A stretch of 64,000 nt of DNA, from NCBI GenBank assembly GCA_900469345.1, contig UBWZ01000017.1, positions 62,001-126,000 of the forward strand. Reading direction: 5' to 3'. The position numbers and the translations under genes are program-made. Positions 24,405 through 31,816 of the stretch are shown piece by piece. Source of the stretch: Hyphomicrobiales bacterium. GTDB taxonomy: Bacteria > Pseudomonadota > Alphaproteobacteria > Rhizobiales > Rhizobiaceae. Position 1 is the stretch's first letter, and the number at the start of each line of letters is the position of its first letter. The notes beneath the pieces were generated by a model, which worked only from the letters and a program-made list of their open reading frames with translations, was not told where the DNA came from and made no database searches.

Positions 24405-27368
24405 GTGGACAGAAAAGACCGGTTGAGCGACGTGGCACAGGGTACGATCCGCCCGCTCAGCCAGGCCGAGACGAAGTCCGCCCTGGCTGCTTTGAAGGAC
24501 ATGGCGCGCAGCGAGCCTGCCATCGCGGATATGCTTTCGGACGACGGCCCGCTTCGCGATTTCGTCATCGCCGCTTTCACCCTGTCGCCCTATCTGCGCG
24601 ATCTCGCTGCGGCATCGCCGGCGCTTCTGTCGCTCGCCCTGACGAAACCGGTGGAGCCGGAGCTGGAGCGGCTGATTGCCAAGGCGCGCGACGCCTGGCG
24701 TCCGCGCGACGGCAGTGCGCCGAGCGAAAACGAGATCATGGCAGCCCTGAGAAAGGCAAAACGCGCCTTCGGCTTTCTGCTGGCGCTTGCCGATCTCGGC
24801 CGCCTGCTGACGGCACGTCAGACGACCCGCTGGCTGAGCCTGTTTGCGGAAGCCTGTACGGCTGCCACGGTCGATCACCTGCTGCTTGCCGGGCACCACG
24901 CCGGCAAGGTCACGCTACGGGATCCGGACGCGCCGAGCACTGGCTCGGGCCTGGTCGTGCTCGGCATGGGCAAGCTCGGCGGCCGCGAGCTCAACTATTC
25001 CTCCGACATCGACATCGTCGTCTTCTACGATCCCGAAGCCGGTATCGTAGCCGATCCGATCGATTGCTCGGAGATCTATGGCCGCATGATGCGCCGGCTG
25101 ATCCGCATCCTGCAGGAGCGCACCGCGGACGGCTATGTCTTCCGCACCGACCTGCGGCTGCGGCCGGATCCCGGCTCCACGCCGCTCGCCGTCTCGCTCG
25201 ACGCCGCCCTGATCTACTACGAGGGCAGGGGCCAGAACTGGGAAAGGGCCGCCTTCATCAAGGCGCGTCCCGTGGCCGGCGATCTTGCCGCCGGCGAAAC
25301 CTGTCTGCGCCTCCTGACGCCCTTCGTGTTTCGCAAGTATCTCGACTATGCGGCGATCGCCGACATCCATTCGATCAAGCGGCAGATCCACGTGCACAAG
25401 GGCCACGGCGCCATTGCCGTGAAGGGCCACAACATCAAGCTTGGCCGCGGCGGCATCCGCGAAATCGAGTTCTTCGCCCAGACGCAGCAGCTGATCGCCG
25501 GTGGTCGCACGCCGCCCCTGCGCGTCAAGGACACGCAGGCAGCCCTCGCGGCGCTGGCGGAAGCCGGCTGGATAACCGCCGATATCGCTGCCGAACTGAC
25601 GCAAGCCTACTGGTTCCTGCGCGATGTGGAGCATCGCATCCAGATGGTCCGCGACGAGCAGACCCACAGCCTGCCGACCACCGACACGGAGCTGAAGCGG
25701 ATCGCCTTCATGCTCGGATGTCCGGACGTCGCCACGTTCTCGGCGCAGCTCGAAGACGTGCTGCGGACCGTGGAACGGCGCTATGCACGGCTGTTCGAGC
25801 AGGAGACGAAACTGTCCGGCGTCGAGGGCAATCTCGTCTTCACCGGCCAGGCCGATGATCCGGACACGCTGAAGACGCTCGCCGCCCTCGGGTTCGAGCG
25901 ACCGGCCGACATGTCCCGCGTCATCCGCACCTGGCACAACGGCCGCTACCGCGCCACCCAGTCGGTGGAGGCCCGCGAACGGCTGACGGAACTCACGCCG
26001 GATCTCCTCAAGACCTTCGGCGAAAGCCGGCGGGCCGACGATGCCTTGCTCCGCTTCGACAATTTCCTGAAGGGCCTGCCGGCCGGCATCCAGCTTTTCT
26101 CGCTGATCGGCAACAACCCGCCGCTTCTGTCGCTGATCGTCACGATCATGGCGTCGGCGCCGCGCCTGGCCGATATCGTCGCCTCCAAGCCGCATGTCTT
26201 CGACGGAATGCTCGATCCCGGCATGATGGCGGAGCTGCCGACCCGCGCTTACCTGTCAGCCCGTCTCACGACCTTCCTGTCGGCGGGACGGCACTATGAG
26301 GAAAAGCTCGACCGGCTGCGCATCTTTGCCGCCGAGCAGCGTTTTCTGATCGGCATCCGGCTCTTGACGGGGGCGATCTCCGGCGTTGACGCCGGACGGG
26401 CCTTCACCCATCTGGCCGACCTTCTGATCGACGCGGCACTCGAGGCCGTTCGCGCCGAAGTGGCGCTTGCCCACGGGGAGTTTCCCGGCGGCCGGGTCGC
26501 CGTCATGGGCATGGGCAAGCTCGGCAGCTTCGAACTCACCGCAGGCTCGGACGTGGACCTCATCCTGCTCTACGACCACGATGGCGAGGGCGAGGAAAGC
26601 GGCGGGCCGAAGCCGCTCGATGCGCAGCGCTATTTTACCCGCATCACCCAGCGGATGATCGCGGCGCTATCGGCGCCGATGGCCGAAGGCGTGATCTTCG
26701 AGGTCGACCTGCGGCTGCGGCCCTCCGGCAACAAGGGCCCGGTGGCGACCCGGCTCGGCGCCTTCCGAAAATACCAGGAGGACGAGGCCTGGACCTGGGA
26801 GCACATGGCGCTGACCCGTGCGCGCATGGTCTGCGGCGACGAAAGCCTGATGGACGAGGCGCGCTTAGTTGTCGCGACGGTGCTGTCGGCAAGGCGCGAT
26901 CCAGCCGCGATCGCACCCGAAGTGCGTGAGATGCGGTCTCTGATCGAAAAGGAAAAACCGCCGCGCGACGGCTGGGACCTGAAGCTCATTCCCGGCGGAC
27001 TGGTCGATCTCGAATTCATCGCCCAGTATCTGCGCCTGGTGGCGCCGGTCGGCGGCCTGGAGACCGGCGGCGAGGACGTGACGACGGCGCAGGTTCTGGC
27101 GCGGCTTGGCCCGTCCATCCTCGGCCGCGACGATCTCGAGACCTGCCTTGCAATGCTCACGCTTGCGACCGAGTTGTCGCAGGTCATCCGGTTGTGCGTC
27201 GATGGTCCGTTCGATCCGAAGGACGCGCCGGCGGGCCTGATCGAACGGATCTGCCGGGCCGCCGACTGCCCGGATATCGGCACGCTGCAGTCTGAGATAA
27301 AGCGGCTGTCGAAAGCGGTCCGAACGATTTTCGACCGGACCCTGAAGGCGGCCGCCGCGCCGGGCTGA
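24405..27368 (+). CDS. glnE: Bifunctional glutamine synthetase adenylyltransferase/adenylyl-removing enzyme
   Basis: A 987-aa protein that adenylylates and de-adenylylates glutamine synthetase in response to PII protein and glutamine. It contains two nucleotidyltransferase domains in tandem: the N-terminal with GMGKLGGRELNYSSDIDIVVFYD (removing domain) and the C-terminal with GMGKLGSFELTAGSDVDLILLYD (transferase domain), each keeping the two Asp metal ligands, each followed by the RLRP segment (TDLRLRPDPGSTPLA; VDLRLRPSGNKGPVA). The KxxREIEFFAQ motif after each is intact. GTG start at 24405. It converges on pleC with only 3 bases between stop codons. Confidence 0.96.
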   Translation: MDRKDRLSDVAQGTIRPLSQAETKSALAALKDMARSEPAIADMLSDDGPLRDFVIAAFTLSPYLRDLAAASPALLSLALTKPVEPELERLIAKARDAWRPRDGSAPSENEIMAALRKAKRAFGFLLALADLGRLLTARQTTRWLSLFAEACTAATVDHLLLAGHHAGKVTLRDPDAPSTGSGLVVLGMGKLGGRELNYSSDIDIVVFYDPEAGIVADPIDCSEIYGRMMRRLIRILQERTADGYVFRTDLRLRPDPGSTPLAVSLDAALIYYEGRGQNWERAAFIKARPVAGDLAAGETCLRLLTPFVFRKYLDYAAIADIHSIKRQIHVHKGHGAIAVKGHNIKLGRGGIREIEFFAQTQQLIAGGRTPPLRVKDTQAALAALAEAGWITADIAAELTQAYWFLRDVEHRIQMVRDEQTHSLPTTDTELKRIAFMLGCPDVATFSAQLEDVLRTVERRYARLFEQETKLSGVEGNLVFTGQADDPDTLKTLAALGFERPADMSRVIRTWHNGRYRATQSVEARERLTELTPDLLKTFGESRRADDALLRFDNFLKGLPAGIQLFSLIGNNPPLLSLIVTIMASAPRLADIVASKPHVFDGMLDPGMMAELPTRAYLSARLTTFLSAGRHYEEKLDRLRIFAAEQRFLIGIRLLTGAISGVDAGRAFTHLADLLIDAALEAVRAEVALAHGEFPGGRVAVMGMGKLGSFELTAGSDVDLILLYDHDGEGEESGGPKPLDAQRYFTRITQRMIAALSAPMAEGVIFEVDLRLRPSGNKGPVATRLGAFRKYQEDEAWTWEHMALTRARMVCGDESLMDEARLVVATVLSARRDPAAIAPEVREMRSLIEKEKPPRDGWDLKLIPGGLVDLEFIAQYLRLVAPVGGLETGGEDVTTAQVLARLGPSILGRDDLETCLAMLTLATELSQVIRLCVDGPFDPKDAPAGLIERICRAADCPDIGTLQSEIKRLSKAVRTIFDRTLKAAAAPG

Positions 27369-27371
27369 GCG

Positions 27372-29723
27372 TCAGGCGACCAGCTTGTGGGGGATCCGCA
27401 CGGCAACGTCCGGCAGGCGCAGCGACACGACCGTGCCTTCGCCGACCCGCGAGCGGATCCGCATGGTTCCGCCATGCAGGGCGATCAGCGACCGCGAGAT
27501 CGCAAGCCCGAGGCCCGAACCGCCCTTGCTCTTGGCGTACTGGCTCTGGACCTGTTCGAAAGGCTGGCCGATCTTCGACAGGGACGTTTCCGGAATGCCG
27601 ATACCGGTATCGGCAATGGTCAAAACGATGCCGCTCGCCGTGCGCTTGGCGCGAAGCTCCACATGGCCGCCGTCGTTGGTGAATTTCACCGCGTTCGACA
27701 GGATGTTCAGCATCACCTGCTTGAGCGCCCGCCGGTCGCCGACGATCTCCAGTTCGTCGCACAGCTTCTGACGGATCGAGATTGCCTTCTCCTGCGCCGC
27801 AACGGCCGTCAGGCGCAGGCTTTCCTCGATCAGCGGCGTCAGGTCGACGGGTTCGCATTCGACCCGCATATGGCCGGCCTCGATCTTCGACATGTCGAGG
27901 ATGTCGTTGATGACGTTCAGCAGGTGCTTGCCGCTGTCGTGAATGTCCTTGGAATACTCGTTGTACTTGGCGGAGCCGAGCGGGCCGAACATGCCGTTGA
28001 CGAGGATTTCGGAGAAACCGAGGATGGCGTTGAGCGGCGTGCGCAACTCGTGGCTCATGTTGGCGAGGAATTCCGACTTGGCCTTGTTGGCGGCTTCGGC
28101 GCGCTCTTTTTCCGCCTGATAATTGGCGTTGGCGGTAGACAACTCCGCCTTCTGGCGCTCCAGTTTCTTCTGCGACGACGACAGGTCGCCGATCGTCGCC
28201 ATCAGCCGGCGCTCGCTGTCGCGCAGCCGCTCCTGGTGGCGTTTCAGAAGTGAAATGTCGGTGCCGACCGAAACCGTGCCGCCGTCGCGGGTCCGGCGTT
28301 CGTTGATCTGCAGCCAGCGCTCGTCGGCAAGCTGCACTTCCGTCGTGCGGGAATGGCCGCTGCCGTCCGGGTCGGCGACGCGCCGCTCGATGACCGGCCT
28401 TGCCGATGCGGCGGTGACGACCGCACGTTCCGTGCCGGGGACGAGCACGCTGTCGGGCAGACCGTAGGCCTGCTGGAAGTGGGTATTGCACATCACCAGC
28501 CGGTCGTTCTTGTCCCACAGCACGAAGGCTTCGGAGGTGCATTCGATGGCGTCCGCCAGCCGCTGGTCGGCTTCGGCGTAGCGCTGCGCCAGGCGATGCT
28601 GTTCGGTCACGTCCATCGCGATGCCGATCACGTGGGTGCGGCCGTTCGCCATGCGGACCACCTGGGCGCGGGCGCGCATCCAGACATAGTGTCCGGCGGC
28701 GTGGCGCATCCGGAACACCTGGTCCACCTGCTTGGCATTGCCGCGGCTGATGGCGCGTGCGAGCGAATAGATGTTGGCATCCGTCGGGTGCATCATCCGC
28801 GCCGCATCCGAAAACGAGATGACGTTGCCGGCCGGCGGCAGGCCGAGCATCTCGTACATCGAGCCGGACCAGAACAGCCGGCGATTGTTGACGTCGAAAT
28901 CCCAAAGACCGCAGCGGCCGCGCGACAGGGCCGTCTCGATGCGCAGGTTCGACTCGACGAAGATGTCGTCGGCGTCGCGGGCGCGCTTCACCTGCATGTA
29001 ATAGGCATAAAGGATGACGAGCAGGATGGCGGAGATGCCGGTAAAGATGGTGACATTGAGCGACACTTCGTTGCGCAGGAAGCGGTTGGCACCGTCCAGC
29101 GACCGCGCCGTCACGATCAGACCGCCATCGTCGCCGATCGGCTTGATCGTGGCATAGTGCCGGATGGCGCCGAGATAGGTCTCGATGACGTCGGCTTCCT
29201 CGCCGAAGCTGCGCAGCGTCGCCGTTTCGGGAAGCACCGAAGCGAGCCGCTTGCCGAGATAGTCCTCGGCATTGCCAGCCGCCCCGAATACGCGTCCCGA
29301 GCCGTCCACGAGCAGGATGACGGCGCCGGTTTCCAGCCGGTTTTCGGGAAAGAAGCTAGCCAGGCGTTTTTCGGCGCCGGCCCGGTCCGCGGAGGCAAAG
29401 AAGGCTTCCTGTCCGGAGAAGGCAGCGGCGGCGGCGACTGCCATCAGCGAGGTGGACTGGCGGGCGGCGTCCTCCATGCGCTCGTGTTCGCCCAGGATGC
29501 CGAGGATCCGCGACGCGGCGACGACCATCAGGAAGGCGATGATGAGAAGCGGGATGGAGCGCTTGAGCACCAGCTCCACGCGTGGCACCTGGCGCGCGAT
29601 CGGCTTGACCGAGATCTTTGCGTCTGCCGGATTGAAGCCCCTCAGATTGGCAAAACTCGGAAATTTGAAACGCAGCCGCCCCTCGGCCGCGGCTTCCCGC
29701 TGCACGTCCGCCATCGTGTTCAT
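27372..29723 (-). CDS. pleC: PleC-like cell-cycle sensor histidine kinase
   Basis: A 783-aa membrane kinase. A first helix (SIPLLIIAFLMVVAASRIL) and a second (VSLNVTIFTGISAILLVILYAYYMQ) flank an extracytoplasmic domain (about residues 75-220). Two PAS domains follow (GLWDFDVNNRRLFWSGSMYEMLGLPPAG; EAFVLWDKNDRLVMCN), a coiled-coil (about 505-545) and HisKA with H558 (NMSHELRTPLNAILGFSEI), a variant typical of the PleC/DivJ group, and an HATPase with ILSNAVKFT and GGSGLGLAIS. In rhizobia PleC acts on DivK to control the CtrA pathway and polarity; in S. meliloti the gene lies beside glnE as here. PleC is recognised from motif type and position, not from a database comparison. Confidence 0.82.
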   Translation of the reverse strand: MNTMADVQREAAAEGRLRFKFPSFANLRGFNPADAKISVKPIARQVPRVELVLKRSIPLLIIAFLMVVAASRILGILGEHERMEDAARQSTSLMAVAAAAAFSGQEAFFASADRAGAEKRLASFFPENRLETGAVILLVDGSGRVFGAAGNAEDYLGKRLASVLPETATLRSFGEEADVIETYLGAIRHYATIKPIGDDGGLIVTARSLDGANRFLRNEVSLNVTIFTGISAILLVILYAYYMQVKRARDADDIFVESNLRIETALSRGRCGLWDFDVNNRRLFWSGSMYEMLGLPPAGNVISFSDAARMMHPTDANIYSLARAISRGNAKQVDQVFRMRHAAGHYVWMRARAQVVRMANGRTHVIGIAMDVTEQHRLAQRYAEADQRLADAIECTSEAFVLWDKNDRLVMCNTHFQQAYGLPDSVLVPGTERAVVTAASARPVIERRVADPDGSGHSRTTEVQLADERWLQINERRTRDGGTVSVGTDISLLKRHQERLRDSERRLMATIGDLSSSQKKLERQKAELSTANANYQAEKERAEAANKAKSEFLANMSHELRTPLNAILGFSEILVNGMFGPLGSAKYNEYSKDIHDSGKHLLNVINDILDMSKIEAGHMRVECEPVDLTPLIEESLRLTAVAAQEKAISIRQKLCDELEIVGDRRALKQVMLNILSNAVKFTNDGGHVELRAKRTASGIVLTIADTGIGIPETSLSKIGQPFEQVQSQYAKSKGGSGLGLAISRSLIALHGGTMRIRSRVGEGTVVSLRLPDVAVRIPHKLVA

Positions 29724-29738
29724 CTGATCCCTCGTGAT

Positions 29739-29833
29739 GATTCGACGCGCCGCTCGCCCGAATCTGACTCAATGAATCATTAGTGATTCCTTGTGTCCAG
29801 AGCTTCGGTAATATTTTTTTAACCTTTTGATTC
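29739..29833 (-). promoter_or_regulatory. Cluster of six GANTC (CcrM methylation) sites upstream of pleC
   Basis: GANTC occurs at 29739, 29760, 29766, 29774, 29785 and 29829, five of them within 51 bases and starting 16 bases upstream of the pleC start codon. Two form an inverted repeat (GAATCA-TTAG-TGATTC, 29774-29789). GANTC is the target of the cell-cycle methyltransferase CcrM in alphaproteobacteria, and methylation state of promoters affects cell-cycle genes. Next to the cluster is an AT-rich stretch with TTAACC (29819-29824), a CtrA-like half site. A regulatory role is inferred. Confidence 0.6.
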
Positions 29834-29887
29834 CAATCGGATTTTGTCAGTGAAAAATCAGCGGTGAGCGAACCGATGGGCCGGCAG

Positions 29888-31090
29888 CTAGGTTCGCGCC
29901 GGCGTCCGGGTCAAGTCAGTTCTTGTGATAACCACCGATATTGCTGAGAGAACGACGATCACCGCTCCGTAGACGTAAGCCGTCACGGCAAGTCCGAGGA
30001 TCGGAGCAAGCAAGCCTGCCAGAATGGCCGGAATGGAGAAGGCGAGGTAGCTTTCGATCAGGAAAGCCGCAAACAGTTCGGCCCGTTCATGCGGCTCGGC
30101 CAGCGGCAGCAGGACGCGTAGAATGTTGGCAAAGATCGATCCGAAACCCAGCCCTGCCACCGCCGTCCCCACAAAGAGCAGGCCGACAAGCTGGAGGTGG
30201 ACGCCGGCGAGCGTGGTCACGACGCCGATGACGAGACCTGCCGTGCCGGTAAGGAGCACCGTCTGTGCCTGCCACGTGCGAAAAATGAAGACGGATGCGG
30301 TGCTGCTCAGCATCAGCGTCGCGACGACAGCAGCGCCGACGAACGGCGACGAGATGCCGGTCGCCGTCGCCACCAGTGTCGGCATCAGCGACAGGTAGAA
30401 ACCGGCGAGCGACCAGCCGGCCACATTGACCGGGGTGACGCGCAACAGTGTCGAGCGCGCCTGTTTTGGGATGCTGACACGTGGGCGCAGCGCTGCCAGC
30501 GCACCCGGACGAACCGAGATGGTTTCCGGCATCAGGGCGAGCACCGCAATTTCCGCAAGCGTAACCAGCAGCAGCACCGCATAGACGAGTTGCGTCGGAT
30601 AGGGGGCGAATTCCACCAGTGCGCCGCCGAGAAGCGAGCCGATCGTCAGGCCGACAAAGGCGGTGATGCTGTTGAGCAGCGGCCCCCGCCTGCGGTCGGT
30701 GTCGAGGATCGTGGCGCCAAAGGTCGGGAAGGCGATCCCGGTCGCAAAACCCTGGACGATCCGTCCCGCCAGAAGCTCCGTGCCGGAACCGGCAAACGCG
30801 AAGATGATCAGTGCAGCGGCATTGAGAACGAGGGCGAGCAGGATCAGCGGCCGCCGGCCGAGATAATCCGAAAGGCCGCCCAGCGTCAAAAGCGCCGCCA
30901 GCAGCGCGAAGGCGTATGCACCGAAGATTAGGGTGATCATCGCCGGCGAGAGGTGAAAAAGCTGCTGGTAGAGGTGGTAGAGCGGCGTCGGGGCACTGCT
31001 GCTGGCCGAAATGGTCACCGCCCCGACAAAACTGAAGACGGTCATGCCGCCGGGGGAAATGGAATGGGATCGGGAAGAGGGATGGCTCAC
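29888..31090 (-). CDS. MFS drug-efflux-type transporter
   Basis: A 400-aa major facilitator with 12 hydrophobic segments and the family motif between helices 2 and 3 (GGLSDYLGRRPLILLALVLN, matching G-x-L-x-D-x-x-G-R-R). Helix 5 region reads GLTIGSLLGGALVEF, a pattern seen in antiporters. The start is GTG at 31090 with AAGGGAGA as ribosome binding site. It is divergent from a tetR gene and two matching operator-like sites lie between, so it is probably repressed by that regulator and induced by its own substrate. Substrate unknown. Confidence 0.88.
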   Translation of the reverse strand: MSHPSSRSHSISPGGMTVFSFVGAVTISASSSAPTPLYHLYQQLFHLSPAMITLIFGAYAFALLAALLTLGGLSDYLGRRPLILLALVLNAAALIIFAFAGSGTELLAGRIVQGFATGIAFPTFGATILDTDRRRGPLLNSITAFVGLTIGSLLGGALVEFAPYPTQLVYAVLLLVTLAEIAVLALMPETISVRPGALAALRPRVSIPKQARSTLLRVTPVNVAGWSLAGFYLSLMPTLVATATGISSPFVGAAVVATLMLSSTASVFIFRTWQAQTVLLTGTAGLVIGVVTTLAGVHLQLVGLLFVGTAVAGLGFGSIFANILRVLLPLAEPHERAELFAAFLIESYLAFSIPAILAGLLAPILGLAVTAYVYGAVIVVLSAISVVITRTDLTRTPART

Positions 31091-31102
31091 GGTATTCTCC
31101 CT

Positions 31103-31123
31103 TAACGCAAATTATTAGCGTTA
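31103..31123. promoter_or_regulatory. Operator-like palindrome 1 (MFS/tetR intergenic)
   Basis: A 21-bp site with half sites TAACGCAA and (inverted) TAACGCTA, 13 bases upstream of the MFS start codon, next to its ribosome binding site. It matches the second site 46 bases away in length, spacing and most positions. Confidence 0.6.
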
Positions 31124-31148
31124 GGGATCTATAGTTGCGATCTGGCGC

Positions 31149-31169
31149 TAATGCAATATATTTGCATTA
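31149..31169. promoter_or_regulatory. Operator-like palindrome 2 (MFS/tetR intergenic)
   Basis: A 21-bp perfect inverted repeat, TAATGCAA-TATAT-TTGCATTA, 38 bases upstream of the tetR start. Together with site 1 it fits the binding pattern of a TetR dimer controlling both divergent genes. Confidence 0.7.
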
Positions 31170-31207
31170 ACATGCTGGATGCGGGTAGTACCGGGCAGGA
31201 GACTTTG

Positions 31208-31765
31208 ATGGCGAAGGAAATGCTGCGGCAGGGAGGCAGGAGCGCGCGGATCCAGGAAGCGGTCCATCGCAGCGTTCGCGACTTGTTGGCCACGACAGAT
31301 CGCAGCGAGATGACGGTGCCGATGATTGCGGAAAAATCCGGCGTCACCCCGTCGACCATCTATCGGCGCTGGGGCGACCTGTCGGACCTGTTGGCTGACG
31401 TGGCACTCGCGCGCATGCGACCGATCGCCGATCCGGACGATACCGGCGCCATGGCGTCCGATCTGGAAGCCTTCGTCGTCGACTATGCGGAAGAGATGTC
31501 GTCCAGTGTCGGACGACAAATGATTTCCGATGTCCTCAACAGTTCCGTCGAGGCATCGGCATTTCAATGCTGCCAGTTCACCCAACAGCATTTGCAGACC
31601 CTTCGCGACAGGGCACTGGCACGGGGCGAAGCGGCGTTTGACATCGACAGGATCATGGACCGGGTGATCGCACCGATCATGTACCACATTCTCTTCCGCG
31701 ATCGCGATGTTGCGCCCGACTATTGCCGGGGGCTCGTTGCGGAGTGTCTGTCGGACAACGGATAA
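31208..31765 (+). CDS. TetR-family transcriptional regulator
   Basis: A 185-aa regulator. The N-terminal DNA-binding domain shows the TetR pattern: helix 1 RIQEAVHRSVRDLLAT, then MTVPMIAEKSGVTPSTIYRRWGDLSDLLADVALA, where the recognition helix SGVTPSTIYRRWGD is characteristic. The C-terminal ligand-binding half is helical (DFEAFVVDYAEEM-like segment, MISDVLNSS, IMDRVIAPIMYHILFRD). ATG at 31208 has CAGGAGA upstream; an earlier in-frame ATG at 31151 lies inside operator 2 and is unlikely. It is divergent from the MFS gene and probably represses it and itself. Confidence 0.9.
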   Translation: MAKEMLRQGGRSARIQEAVHRSVRDLLATTDRSEMTVPMIAEKSGVTPSTIYRRWGDLSDLLADVALARMRPIADPDDTGAMASDLEAFVVDYAEEMSSSVGRQMISDVLNSSVEASAFQCCQFTQQHLQTLRDRALARGEAAFDIDRIMDRVIAPIMYHILFRDRDVAPDYCRGLVAECLSDNG

Positions 31766-31786
31766 GGGTGTTGCACCGCTCGGCGG

Positions 31787-31808
31787 ACGCGGCGCCGGAG
31801 CGCCGCGT
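31787..31808. terminator. GC-rich hairpin between convergent tetR and pepN
   Basis: A perfect 9-bp stem (ACGCGGCGC / GCGCCGCGT) with tetraloop CGGA lies in the 51-base gap between the two convergent genes. There is no T-run on either side, so termination efficiency is uncertain; it could serve both directions. Confidence 0.45.
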
Positions 31809-31816
31809 GCCAACCG

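Noticed and set aside
31149..31207. Upstream start codon for the TetR gene at 31151
   Set aside because: The ATG lies inside the perfect palindromic operator and lacks a ribosome binding site; ATG at 31208 has one.
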